From assembly GCF_050436995.1 (NCBI RefSeq), contig NC_134771.1:3699501-3763500 (forward strand): a DNA stretch of 64,000 nt, written 5' to 3'. The notes below the pieces were generated by a model. The model did no database searches. It saw only the letters and a list, made by a program, of their open reading frames with translations, and was not told where the DNA came from. Of this stretch, positions 12,300 through 24,900 are shown piece by piece. The stretch is from Anticarsia gemmatalis. Taxonomy: Eukaryota; Arthropoda; Insecta; Lepidoptera; Erebidae. Positions within the stretch are counted from its first letter, which is position 1. Each line of letters starts with the position of its first letter. Made by a program: the position numbers and the translations under genes.

Positions 12300-15200
12300 A
12301 AACTACAACGAATTTTTCACACGAAAAAAATTAAGTTTTAATTTTTTTTAAGTTTTGGCGGGAAAATTGTGACAGTTCTATAACTTATGTATGTCTATGC
12401 CAGTGTGCCATTTTTTTTTGGACTCTCGTTCTCATTGGTTTCAAAAACATCGAATTTTTAAACGAAATATTGTGTGGTTTTGCCATTTTTTTTGGCGTCG
12501 CGTGTGTATTGACAAATTAATTTTATATGTATTTAAAAACTCGTGAGAAAATTGAATTTTCGTGTCAACGAGTGGATTATTAAACTGTTGTGTTCAGAAT
12601 CACAACTTTTGAGTCATATTTAGTTTAGTTTAGTTTATTACCACGTGTATTAAATTTACCATTTACAACTGTAAAGGAGTGCATCAATGTCAAATTAAGA
12701 TAACTCCATGAAAACTAGAAATATAATAAAATTGTGAAAAAGTATTTTTAAAACACGACTAAACATACTGCCATCTTGAAGACCCATTTAAAAAATAAAA
12801 AAGTTAACAAACGTTCTTAATTTAAAAGTGACGTTTATGTTTTTTTCTTTTGTTTTTTTCTGAATGTTTTAAAAATACTTTTTTCGTGTTTATAGCAATT
12901 ATTTATGTGATAATTATTCGTCCTCGTATACGTCCTAATTCGATTTTATATAACATACATTTATTATAAGTAATTACGAGTTATACTGGTTGCCTTGCAT
13001 TACGTAAAATGTAGATTAGATGACCAACAGTCATGGATCTTATTAAGGGTAATTAAAGGCCTGTAAAGCTAGATTTTAGTTCCTTTTAATTAAGGAAGAT
13101 ATTCTCAAAAATCTTTGACTTTTACAAGTGCAATATTTCTAAAATTTTATTTGTATCTCGCGTTATAATTTTTTTTAAATATTTTTTTGCGAAAATTAAT
13201 TTTGTTTACCCTATTTCTAGTAAAACAGGCCTTTATATTTTCTGTAACGGTGGCGGGAACTTGATTTCTTCTGCGGTTTAATAGAAATTTCAGTTTATAA
13301 ATAAACGAATGTATTTTTCATTTATTATTACTGAAATTTCACAAACATTGGACAATGATGGATGCCATATTTTTTAAGTTAAATTTAAGTTCTCTTCTGC
13401 CAGTAATCCGTCCATACGGTGCTATTTTTTTAATCTGGGCTTTTTTTGTTGCTTTTTCGCTTGTACTAGTAGCATTGTTCATTGAAATTTTTAAAATATA
13501 CCTATTTACAATGATTATATATTTTTCTCTTTAAAGAGAAAAAGTTTATCATGGTAAAAATAAAAAAGAAAAATACTTGTGTTTTCAGTCAATAGATGGC
13601 AGCACTTGTTATAATGGCTGCCGCGCATTTATGTTTTACTTTTTCTAATATAAATGAAATGAAGTACAAACCTAATGATCTATTTCAAAAGTTTTACGAT
13701 TATTTATTCAACTATTATTTTTTCAATTATGTAGGATTGAATAAAGCTTACTAAAACACTGCCAAAAGAGGTATATTAACATTAAATTTTAATAAACAAT
13801 GCTCGTTTCTATGTATGTGAAGTAACAAAGATAATTCGATATCCGTTTCATACTACCCCATTGTCTGTTTTTTAGTTTATTTCGACTAATTATTTTAACT
13901 AGTTTAATACAATGGGGTTCTGGAACGATATCGAAATGTAAGACAGTGTACGAATTTTTTTTTAACAAATATACTGACTTGATAAGAATTTGTTGGTTTT
14001 ATTTATACACTATTACCTTTTTAGGGCTCCGTACTTAAAAGTTAAAATTACACCTTATTACTAGGGCTGGTAAATTACTAACGGGTAAATTTCTGGAAAT
14101 ACCAATAACATTGAAAAAAAATAACTGTTCTTGATTCCTATTAAGGCCTATAAGAGGAAAGTTGTTATCTAACATCATAGTACAATCTACAGAAGAAAAA
14201 AAGAAGGATTACTATAACGCTTATAAAATATGCGAGGCACAGTCACTAAGACTTACATGCTATAATAATGGTCAAAGATTGTTTTTTTTTTTGAACGAGC
14301 TTATCTTAAAATATACAGGATCGATTATGTTTTTTTTTACTTTCATAACCAGTTCTTTCCTTATCTTATTTCGGGCCCAATTGAAGGATAATATAAGGTT
14401 ACAAATAAAATACGAAAAGTTCAATAACTGTATGTATATTCGCTTCAAACGTCCATGTATACAATATCGTAGAAAATAACACAAACATAAATATAAACAA
14501 TTTACACAATACCATAAATAAATTAGTTAGATTTCAAATACACATACTATTACGATTTACTACTTGATAAGATGCAGTTTGATGGAAATGATCTCATATT
14601 ACATAGAAGTTTACGCAAATTATGATTATTCGCTTGTTTGCTTGATGTTTTGGCATAGGGAACTTACTCCCAACAAATTCGTACTCTTAGATTCTAAGGT
14701 AACGCATTCAAAGACTGGTTTCAAATGAAAATAATCCAATTGCCTAATTTTACTTTAAAATACCGTTTAATCATGCGCAAGTTTAGAATTTAAAAGTACA
14801 ATTTGACATAAGCTCGAATCTAATTAAATCGATTTCAAGTACGATTCTTTCGGGAGTAAGCCCCTGATTGGCCGTGGTCGCAATCTGTCTAACAATATTT
14901 TATAGCAAAATACACTAAACGTCACTTAATTTTGAGAAGCACTCACTTTATTGCTTATTTAAATGACGAAAGTTCAACCAAGGCTATCAAGGCTTGACAT
15001 AAAGCTTTCTATTTTTTGTAAGGTAGCGTTTCATTTTGTTAGTATGTGTATTTGAAATCTTATTTAACCAAAATTTCAAAGTAGATTCTCTAGTTTTAAC
15101 TACAGTAAGCAAGCAGACAGTAGGTTGTACTTAAACATTGAGTTCATAAAGTACCAATTTTGTAGCTTATTATAATAGGGACGATGGCTAACATGTTTTT

Positions 15201-15409
15201 TTTGTTATAAAAAAGATTGTAGCCGTATTTTCTTTGCATATTTTAATATACCGACCAGATTTTGCAACCACGCAGGTGGTCGATAGTTCAAGTCTAAAAC
15301 GCTAGTGGCTTTTCGAGATATGTATAATAAACAATTATCACTAGTTCGCACGGTTAGGAAAGCAACTCTTAGAAATAAGTGCATTCTTTATCACACAGTT
15401 TATCTTTCA

Positions 15410-15617
15410 CTAGCTCACCCGCGCAACTTCGCTTGCGTCACATAAGAGAGAATGGGTCAAATTTTTCCCCGTTTTTGTATCATTTTTTGCTGGTACTCTG
15501 CTCCTACTGGTCGTAGCGTGATGATATATAGCCTATATTTTTCAAATCGGACCAGTAGTTTCTGAGAGTAGCGCTTTCAAACAAACAAACTCTTCAGCTT
15601 TATAATATTATTATAGA
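15410..15617 (-). mobile_element. Helitron-like element, type A, internally deleted
   Basis: CTAG and TATAGA ends are present. About 40 bp are missing between 'gatatatagcctata' and 'tttttcaaatcgg' compared with full copies. Confidence 0.75.
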
Positions 15618-16661
15618 TACTGCTTCTAAAAGGATGCAAGGTCTCCAACACACTTGGTAGACTCTATAACCATGATCCCTATTATAACATTTTACAGCAA
15701 TTTAAGTACTTCTCACTTTATAAGTGTCCTACGTGCCGTTCAAGCCGCCCGAAGGCTCAAGCGCTTATACCTACACAAGCTCAGTCTTAAAAATAATAAT
15801 TATGCTTACGAATAACGATCACCAAGACTATATCTGTCCTTGTCTATCTCGTATAAAGAGAAGGAGACAAAACATTGTTGGTGTTATATCTAAAGTGCCG
15901 TTTATAAGATAATCACAGTTTTTCAGGCATCTAGTTATATTATAAAATACTTTTAAATTCATTATCTTATAATTAAATGTACTTAAAGTTATTTTCTATA
16001 GTAATTTGATGCAAAATGATGTCTTACAAAAAGGTCTGGTGCTACTCGTAACCGGCGGTCCTGTATGACAAGATGTATGGATGTGAATGAGGCAAGGGAA
16101 GTTTGTGCTTACCCTTTGGGAAAACGGCGTAATATTATTTATGCATGAATGTTAAAAGATTTTGTGTTTCTTATGACAAATATAACACGTATAGTAGTGT
16201 TATTAAGTTTAATATCCTATATATTTTATATATTCTCATATTTTTTATAAAAGAGAATTTATAGTAGATATTTAAGGCCACAATTCAAAGTTTTAATCCG
16301 CACTTAATTTAAAGTGTAGCCGTTTTTTACGCTCAAACAAAAAATTATTGATAGCTGCCATAGAACTTAAAATAACCCAATTAAATGAATGTAAAATTAA
16401 CAAGTATATTTTAAAAAAGTGGCTTCAAATGTAACGACAGATTTTTTACTGATTATACCAAAAGCATCAAAGTTGCAACACTAGATGGCACCACTTACAT
16501 ATCGCTAGTAGCGACATCTAGCGAACCTTTTTAATGCAAGTTTACTTCAATTACAAATTATACTAATTAATGATTATTTATATCTATGTACATGTATTTT
16601 ATACACATTTTTATATGTGATGATGATATTTATAAGCAACTATACCTACTTAACTAAAAAG

Positions 16662-16722
16662 CCCGATTTTCACCCAAATGGAAATCCAAAATCCGTTCCA
16701 CTCGCGGTGGAAATCGGGCTTA
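16662..16722. repeat. Small hairpin repeat
   Basis: AAGCCCGATTT and AAATCGGGCTT flank a 40-bp loop. Confidence 0.6.
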
Positions 16723-17436
16723 ATTAAAATATACCAGTGTGCGGTTTTGCCTTTCTAAAGCATGTTTGATAATAAATGTGATATTTACAACATTTGTGAA
16801 TGGTTATACTTAAACTGTTTACAATAATATTTTATCGACTACCCATAGGCGCAGTAATTGTGTGATGACACTAGAAATGAAATGAAAATAATTTTATTTT
16901 AGTCTCAAGTTCAAATCCCAGCCCAAATATGTGGTTTCTGGAGTCTTATTGTGTACTAAAAAAATGTGTGGATATATGAAACCAAGGTGAAAACATTATA
17001 GGTAATAACTATTAAAATAACTATTATTTATCATAAAGGAAAAACATGTCTTTGTGGAATATTTCATGTCTGAGGTTCACAAGGTTAACAAAAACATAAA
17101 AACTTACCCTCTTATTCATAAAAATATATGAAGTTATGAAAGGCTTATAAAGAGCTTTGTTTCTTTCACTCCTTAGCGAAATGAAAAAGAGGAAACATAT
17201 TATAGTAGTGTTTTAACTAAAATAAGTTTATAGTGAATAAGAGGGCTATTTCTTAACAAGATTACAATCATTTTCATTAAATGATTTTTATCATAGCTTA
17301 ATGATTATTTTTAAGATTTCAAATATATAAGGCATTTTTAACATTTCAGTACTCATTTTTGAAAGGTATTTACTTGTTATAGACTTACAAACCCGCCGTA
17401 AAACTGTCTTAAGCTTATACCTAGCTATATTTACTA

Positions 17437-17698
17437 CTAGCTGACCCGCGCAACTTCGCTTGCGTCACCTAAGAGAATGGGTCAAAATTTTGCCCGTTTT
17501 TGTAACCTTTTTCGTTGCTGCTCCGCCCCTAATGACCGTAGCGTGATGTTATATAGCCTATAGCCTTCCTTGATAAATGGGCTATTTAACATTGAAAGAA
17601 TTTTTCAAATAGGACCAGTAGTTCCTGAGATTAGCGCGTTCAAACAAACAAACAAACAAACAAACAAACTCTTCAGCTTTATAATATTATAGTATAGA
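17437..17698 (-). mobile_element. Helitron-like element, type A
   Basis: Complete copy, 80 bp from the mariner-type MITE at 17779. Confidence 0.78.
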
Positions 17699-17778
17699 TA
17701 GTCCAACAACTTAGTAAAGCCCTAAGTTCCCGCAAACGCAAACAGTGGCCAGTTTGACACACCTACTTTATTTTGAAA

Positions 17779-18000
17779 ATATTAGGTCGGGGAAAAGGTC
17801 TTTTCGCATTATAGTATGCATGAACTTGTAAATACAATCTTTTCTCTACACAAAAAAGCTCGATATTCGGGTACCTCACGAACTCACTGAAAGAAACCTA
17901 ATGAACCGTGTACTCAATTGTGATTCTTGAAGCCAAAGAGATTTAATTACAAGTTCATACATACTATAATGCGAAAAGACTTTTTCCCCGACCTAATATT
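17779..18000. mobile_element. Mariner-type MITE, intact copy
   Basis: The inverted ends are ATTAGGTCGGGGAAAA and TTTTTCCCCGACCTAAT, extending into GTCTTTTCGCATTATAGTA. It is about 220 bp, flanked by AT/TA. The inner part (ctcgatattcgggtacctcacg) matches the second copy at 20811-21290. Confidence 0.78.
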
Positions 18001-18293
18001 AAATACACCCTTGCTATTTGTCAAATATAAATTTCGAAAGTATTCTCTAAATAAAAGATAATTCACTTCCTTTCTACAATACATAGTATTTTTTAACATA
18101 TCTCGTATTATTTATAGCAAAACAACATGGCCACTTTTAAGATCGAACATACGACCTGGGAGAACTCAAGCAACGATCGTGACGTCTGAAAACATGCCTA
18201 TCTTTTCTTATCTTAGGGGTGGGGGTGCCAGTTAATGCCTGACTGACACTTCGACCATTCCTGATCCTTTGTGTCACCCCCTCCTTTGCTACT

Positions 18294-18578
18294 CTAGACG
18301 TTGGGGGGCAGAGAAGATTTTAACAGTTTTGCTATGCACCCCATCGGAAGCAGCCTGTAGTCTTCTGGTTTAGGGTAACCGCATCCTAGAAGATCCATTC
18401 TTTTCCTTCCTAAAGCATCACACTCGCACAGTATGTGTTTCATGGTTTCTGCTTCTTCATTGCAGTGCCTGCAATTAGGGTCATCTATGGCTCCTATCTT
18501 ATTTAGCATGTAGTTCGTGCCGTAGTGTCCTGTGAAAGCACCAAGTATTTGATGCTGTCTTTGCTGAGATTTATTTGG
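18294..18578 (-). pseudogene. LINE fragment: end of RNase H-like region and CCHC-type zinc motif
   Basis: Reading the minus strand from 18578 to the stop at 18294 gives ILGAFTGHYGTNYMLNKIG, then CRHCNEEAETMKHILCEC and a short tail. This order (LTGH...L..IG followed by C..C..E.ET..HIL..C) is typical of the C-terminus of non-LTR retrotransposon polyproteins. There is no start; a stop lies just upstream, so it is a dead 3' fragment. It sits 330 bp beyond the NADK2 stop codon and could be part of its 3' UTR or just past it. Confidence 0.8.
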
Positions 18579-18713
18579 TTATTACTCCAGCTGAGCTCCA
18601 AAACATGCCCATACCCATCTGGCACTCAAACGAGTACAACACTTTATCATTCTTTTCTAGCACCTATATCTGTAGAAACTGTGGTCGCGGTTGCTATTCC
18701 CAAAAGTACACCC

Positions 18714-18793
18714 CCGATTTCTGAGGTACATTTAGCGGTAGTTTATCTATTCAATAGCGTTAAAACTCATATAATTGAACTCAGAAACCGGGC
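18714..18793. mobile_element. Short MITE at the NADK2 3' end
   Basis: The ends CCGATTTCTGAG and CTCAGAAACCGG enclose TTTAGCGGTAGTTTATCTATT. A second copy lies at 56767-56873. It sits about 120 bp past the stop codon, so it may be transcribed in the 3' UTR. Confidence 0.68.
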
Positions 18794-18909
18794 ATTAATC
18801 ATCTACAATAGGCTAAAAAAGCTGATGATATTAAGCCGTAGCGATATTTATAAATTGAAGACACTTGTACCTTCTCATAGTTACTTTCTTGTTGTTAAAG
18901 TGTTGTTGT

Positions 18910-21900
18910 TCAGTAAGGTAGCCGGTCGTCCATGTGTACTGTCATGAGGGAATCTTCTGGATGTATTTCCAGCATCGCTTCAGTGCCGTCGTTGAATGGA
19001 AATGATACGCTGCCGTCTACCACTAGACCTGGAAAGAAAAATATTATCATAACTAATGCTGTAATTTTTAAAATAGCTATGATGTTTGTGAAACATCGTC
19101 AACTTCGGCATTATAAGCCGAGGTTAAGTTTTATTCATTCAGCCGGTGCCCGAAGGTTCGAACCCGAGGCAACACACCAATGACTCCTCGAAGTTATGTG
19201 TGTATTAGAAATAATTATTACTTGTTCTAACGATGAAGGGAAACAGCGTAATGCAACCTTGCATGCCTGAGATATCTATATAACAGTTCTTGAAGGTATG
19301 CAAAGTCCCCAGCCCGCACTAGGCCAGCGTGGTGGACTCAAAGTCTAAACCCTCTCTCATTTCGGGAGGAAACTTTATATGTGTGTAAGTTAAATCCATA
19401 TCTATACTAATATTATAAATGCAAAAGTAACTCTGTCTGTCTGTTACTCAATCACGCCTAAACTACTGAACCAATTTGCATGAAATTAGTATGGAGGTAT
19501 TTTGATACCCGAGAAAGGATAGGCTACATTTTACCCCGGGAAAATGACGCATTCCCATGGGAATATTCAGGTGGCGGACGAAGTTGCGGGTAAAAGTATA
19601 AAACTTACCAGCATCAGTACAGTGCGACTTGACTTTAACCTCGCTGGCTCGGTCCCTCACTCGCAGGCCTCGAGGCGTCGGCCACTCCTCGAACGTTATG
19701 TACTCTCGCACCGAGTACGCTAGCTGGTCAGAATCTGTACGAGGAAATACAAGAATAAATGTAATTTTATGCTGTTCTATGTAATTTCGATAACAAATGT
19801 AAGGATTTAGAATATTACGCATATGTAAAGGGTTAGTTATTTACTTTGGTTTTTCTGCTAAGTAAATCTTAATCCTCAGTTGAGAGCTAAAAGGTATGTA
19901 AATTTGACCAGCTGATGCCAGTCTACGCAATATAATTTAAGAAATTATTAATTTAACGTAATTAATAACTGTGAAGGACTAAATCAAGGACCAACCCCTC
20001 CCCCTCGTTTTGAAGGAGACCCTTGCCCTGCAGTGGGGCAGTAATGGGTTCAAAAAAGAAATTTATATTTAGCTTATAGTTAAAATTGATATTTCTAAGT
20101 AATTTTAATTAAGCGCTCAATGTGCTATATTCCCTCTTTCTTAAGGAACTTGCGAACGTGTAGCGTACGTAAATGTTTGCACGGGTAAATACGCATAAAC
20201 GTAATAAAAAACGTCTTTCCATTTTCAAGCACTACACTTATTGCACGTGATGTCACACGAACTTGAATCCACATACCTAAATATATTATCATATAACTCA
20301 AAGGTGTCTGACTGACATAGTGATCTATCAACGCACAGCCCAGACCACTCGATGGATCGGGCTGAAATTTGGCATGCAGGTAGATGTTATGACGTAGGCA
20401 TCCGCTAAGAAAGGATTTTGGTCATTTCTACCCCCAAGAGGATAATATAGGGGATGAAATTTTGTATGAAAATACTTTCCTAAATCACTAACCACGCGCT
20501 AAAAAAGCTAGTTTTAATATAGTCTCTATAACACAAGTAAACTTACCGGGTGCAAACATAAGTTTCTCATTATATCTCTCGGTGATCTCTCGCGCCTTCT
20601 CCAAAGACGTGTCCAGTTTGACTCCGCACTCGTCTGACAGAATCTTCATTAACTCCAACACTGAATGCGTGCGAAGACAGTTTATACTGTAATAGAAAAT
20701 AATAAATTAGTTTGATTAAATAAATAAATACATAAGTATTATTGGACAGTTCATTTGATTCCAAATTAAGCAGAGCTTGTACTATGGCAAACATATAACT
20801 GATAAACATATTAGGTCGGGGAAAAAGTCTTTTCACATTATAGTATACTAGCTGACCCGCGCAACTTCGCTTGCGTTACATAAAAGAGAATGGGTCAAAG
20901 CTTCCCCGTTTTTGTAATATTTTTCGTTGCTACTCCGCTCCTATTAGTCGTAGCGTGATGATATATAGCTTATAACCTTCCTCGATAAATGGGCTATCTA
21001 ACACTGAAAGAATTTTTCAAATCGGATCAGTAGTTCCTGAGATTAGCGCGTTCAAACAAACAAACAAACAAACAAACAAACAAACAAACAAACAAACTCT
21101 TCAGCTTTATAATATTAGTATAGATATGAACGCGTAAAATCTTTTCTCTACCCAAAAAAGCTTGATATTTGGATACCTCACGAGCTCACTGAAAGAAACT
21201 TAATGTGTACTCATTTGTGATTCTTGAAGCCAAAGAGATTTTATTACAAGTTCATACATGCTGTAATGCGAAAAGACTTTTTCCCCGACCTTATTAATAT
21301 AGTTCTAAATACATATTTATATAGATACATTGACATACAGGTTCAGGACAGATACTCGTGCTCATCACACAAAGATTTGACCCGGATGGGATTCGAACCC
21401 AACACACGCGGCGCAACGGTTATTGCTGCGAGGTGACCACGTTAACCACTGCGTCAAGCGTGCAGTTGAAATCTCGATATGTTAAGGATCGCTTAAACAG
21501 GTTAAGCTACGTTTACCGAGGTTGGTCAGTAGATGGGTGACCATATTACATAATCGAGTTCTTCCATGTTTCGGAAGGCACGTTAAATTGTGGGTCCCGG
21601 CTGTCATTTTCACAGATCTTTGACAGTAGACTAGTAGTCAAAAGCTTGAAAGTCTGACAACCAATCTTACCGAGGGGTATCGTGTTATAAGCCAGGAAAT
21701 TGGGTTGTGGAGATCCGATAGGCAGACGCTACATGTAAAATACTGGTATTCAGCTGCATCCGGTGAGACTAGAAGCCGACTCCAACATAGTTGGTAGAAA
21801 GAGTAGGCTGATGACTGTCTGCTGTGACTTTCACTATGTACTTATACACTAACAAACAAACAAACAAACAAACAAACAAACAAACAGACAGACAGACCTA

Positions 21901-24900
21901 AAGTGCCACGAGGTGCTGCCAGTGCCGGTGGTGACGCAGAGCCCCGAGCTCTTGGTGTGTGTCCACGCGCCCTCGTCGATCTGTAGCCGCAGTAGCGACA
22001 CGCGCGATGTCACACTCTCACTATGTACTTATACACTAACAAACAAACAAACAGACAGACAGACCTAAAGTGCCACGAGGTGCTGCCAGTGCCGGTGGTG
22101 ACGCAGAGCCCCGAGCTCTTGGTGTGTGTCCACGCGCCCTCGTCGATCTGTAGCCGCAGTAGCGACACGCGCGATGTCACACTCTCGCCTATGAATACCT
22201 GGACGAATACACAAAAAACTATAGAAAATATAGTAAATATGGTCTCAGAACCCACTTGGGTAGACCTCAGCTGACACACAAAAAGAGCATGGCAAACCAA
22301 ACCGCCTAGCGGGAGTGAAAAGCTCGCGCGATATCGAGCACCGATTGGTGTTAGTTTTTGTAACTAAATTATACATTACACAATATTGACGTATTTAAAA
22401 CCAAATTACAATTGAATATTAATATAGATCTATTCAATATTATTAAGAAATTGTAAAAAAGGAACTCAAAGAATCCCAAAAAATATTGGAAAAAAATAAT
22501 ATTCATTTTGACAATCAATGATTTTAAAATGACAATAATATCAACATTTGATCTAGACATATTACTATTCATAACCTTAATATTATAAAGGTGACTGACT
22601 GACTGACATGTTGATCTATCAACGCACAGCCGAAACCACTGGACGGAACGAGCTGAAATTTGGTATGCAGGTAGAAGATATTAGGACGTGGGCATACGCT
22701 AAGAAAGGATTTTGATAAATTTTACCCCTAGGGGGATAAAAAGGGGATGAAAATTTTGTCCTGAGTCACAAACCACCAAAAGCTACATTATAATAAAACA
22801 ATTCGTGACTTACCTCATTAAGTGCTAAGTAAGGTAGTACTTTAGTAGCTAATGTGGGACTTTTAGTAGGACTACTAGGGTTTGTGTTAGTTCCCGCGTC
22901 GGGCTCCGAGCCGTCGTGTGTGTGTTGTACCGGGGGATATCTGAAACAAAATAGAAAATAAATTATTTAATCTTGAAACTATTTCGACAAAGTTACGACC
23001 ACCACTGATAAAATTGTGTATGGCTAGATAAATCAGAATTTTTGACAGGGAAAATCATAAAAAAAAATATCGAATTACAATATCCTCACTAGATGGCGTT
23101 TTAACCAAAATGTATTATTACATCAACCTTAACGCCATCTATCGAAAAGATGTGACACTATAAATTAACACTTTATAATTTAATTTATTTATAACTATTT
23201 ACCTGCAAAAATGTAACGTATGTAGGTCGACGGGTGTGATGGTGTCTAATAACTTGGGCTCGCACATCACTGTAGTGCGTATCCTTGAGCGACGCATCCA
23301 ACTGAAGCGGCCCTGAAAATATATACTAATGTTAATACATACTGATGGGTAATAGAATACGGGAATTACTCTACGCCGAAACGTTAGGCATTTTAAGGTA
23401 AAATGCTTGTCCGCGTTAATTCCCGTATTCTATTAAACATTAAACATGCATCGCGAGAGTTTAAAAATTATGATATACTAATGGGGTTTGATTCCTAGTT
23501 AGAGTAAAGAAAAACTAATGTTTTTGACTGGACAAAAGGTTTTTTAAGATCAAAGGTTTACATTTTAGATTAGGAATAAATTATCTATATCAATGAATAA
23601 CTTTGAACAACTTATTTTCTTCTTTCGCCTGGTGGACTCAAAGCCTAACTCCTCCCTTGTTCAGGAGGAAACCTTAGCCCAGCAGTGGGACAGTAATGGA
23701 CTAAAAAAGGTTCACTTAAGGGCAAGCGAAGAAAAACAAAAGGGAGACCACGCCTACAAATTTAAACTTGTTTAAGGCTTTGGTGCCGAAACGTCCAGCA
23801 AAATCTGGTCAAAGGCATGACAGGTTAGTTGACTACCGTATAATTAAAAAAACCAGATCAAAAGCATAGTTATTTGATTACTATGTAATTAAAATAACAA
23901 TTAATTAATAAAATTCCACTTACCTCCTTTAGTGCCTGGAACGCACCCTTCACGTCGTTTGAACACCAGGTGGGCAAGCAGAGTCGTCCGACAGACTTGT
24001 GAGGTGAACTGTTGAAACCTATCACTGGTTTACTAAAACAATAGAAAAAAGCATATTAGTTCATGTGACTGGTTTCATCTCAGTTACTTTGTAAAGCGAT
24101 TTTCTAACCCCCGACGCAAAAAGAGAGGTGTTATAAATTTGACTTGTCTGTCTGTGTGTCTGTCTGTCTGTGGCATGGTAAAAAATACGTCGCGTTGGGG
24201 GTCTTAAACTAACAATTTAAATACAAAGAGTCTAGTTAAGCAATCAAGGTCCCTCAACGCGACATATTTTTTTTTAATTATTAATACATTGTTAAGTAGG
24301 TACTTTAAGATTGAGTTTCTTTTACTATATTTTTAATTTTTAAAGGGAAATTCAGTTCTTGTGTCGGGAGTTTTTAAAATTTTTATTTACAATCGAATTT
24401 GAATAAATAGTTTCCACGAAACACGCTAGGGGCAGTCGGTTTGCAGACAAAAAAGTATAATTAACCTGTCTATTTAAAAGATAGCTTTAAGTTCCATAAG
24501 ATTTTTATTCAGGGTTTTGCATAATGAAAGCCACAAGCAGTAGTTTGTACAGAATATCAGATTATATTTTGTGATTAGATTAAAGGCGTATCCTATATCA
24601 AATGAAAGTCTAGGATTTAACTTTTATATACCACTTAATTAAGTTTTTAATTCGTTTAATTTTATGAACCTACGAAAAAGTGCTTATCTTCGCGCTACCG
24701 AAGGCCTAGTCCATTATGCCGAAGAGTTAAGGAAAACAATACGCAGAGATACTTACTTAGCATCTCTTACTCTAGAAGCAGCTAGAAGGAAGGTGCCATC
24801 CCCTCCACACGGCACCACCACGTCACACCATTTTATTAGATCTTCGTTATATGTTAATCTGTAAACAACCAATAATTATTAGAATAATGTCCAATTCTCT

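Larger units (their letters stand above)
12300..18290. other. AT-rich convergent intergenic region with scattered repeats
   Basis: No exon-like sequence is visible on either strand. The open frames here (for example around 14162-14484) are low-complexity and lack splice or family support. Contents seen: a Helitron-like element at 15410-15617, a SINE-like fragment near 16025-16140, a small hairpin at 16662-16722, a Helitron-like element at 17437-17698 and a mariner-type MITE at 17779-18000. The 3' ends of the ZP gene and NADK2 face each other across this gap. Confidence 0.6.

Noticed and set aside
14162..14484. Overlapping frames on both strands, 105 and 70 codons
   Set aside because: AT-rich low-complexity sequence, Lys/Phe-rich translation, no splice or homology signal.
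18525..18947. 140-codon plus-strand frame
   Set aside because: It overlaps the LINE fragment, a MITE and the last NADK2 exon on the other strand; no domain is recognisable.
21061..21100. (CAAA)n runs as independent microsatellites
   Set aside because: They are the variable internal part of Helitron-like type A copies and occur at the same place in each copy.
22023..22274. 83-codon plus-strand frame
   Set aside because: Antisense shadow of NADK2 exon 8 and its repeat.
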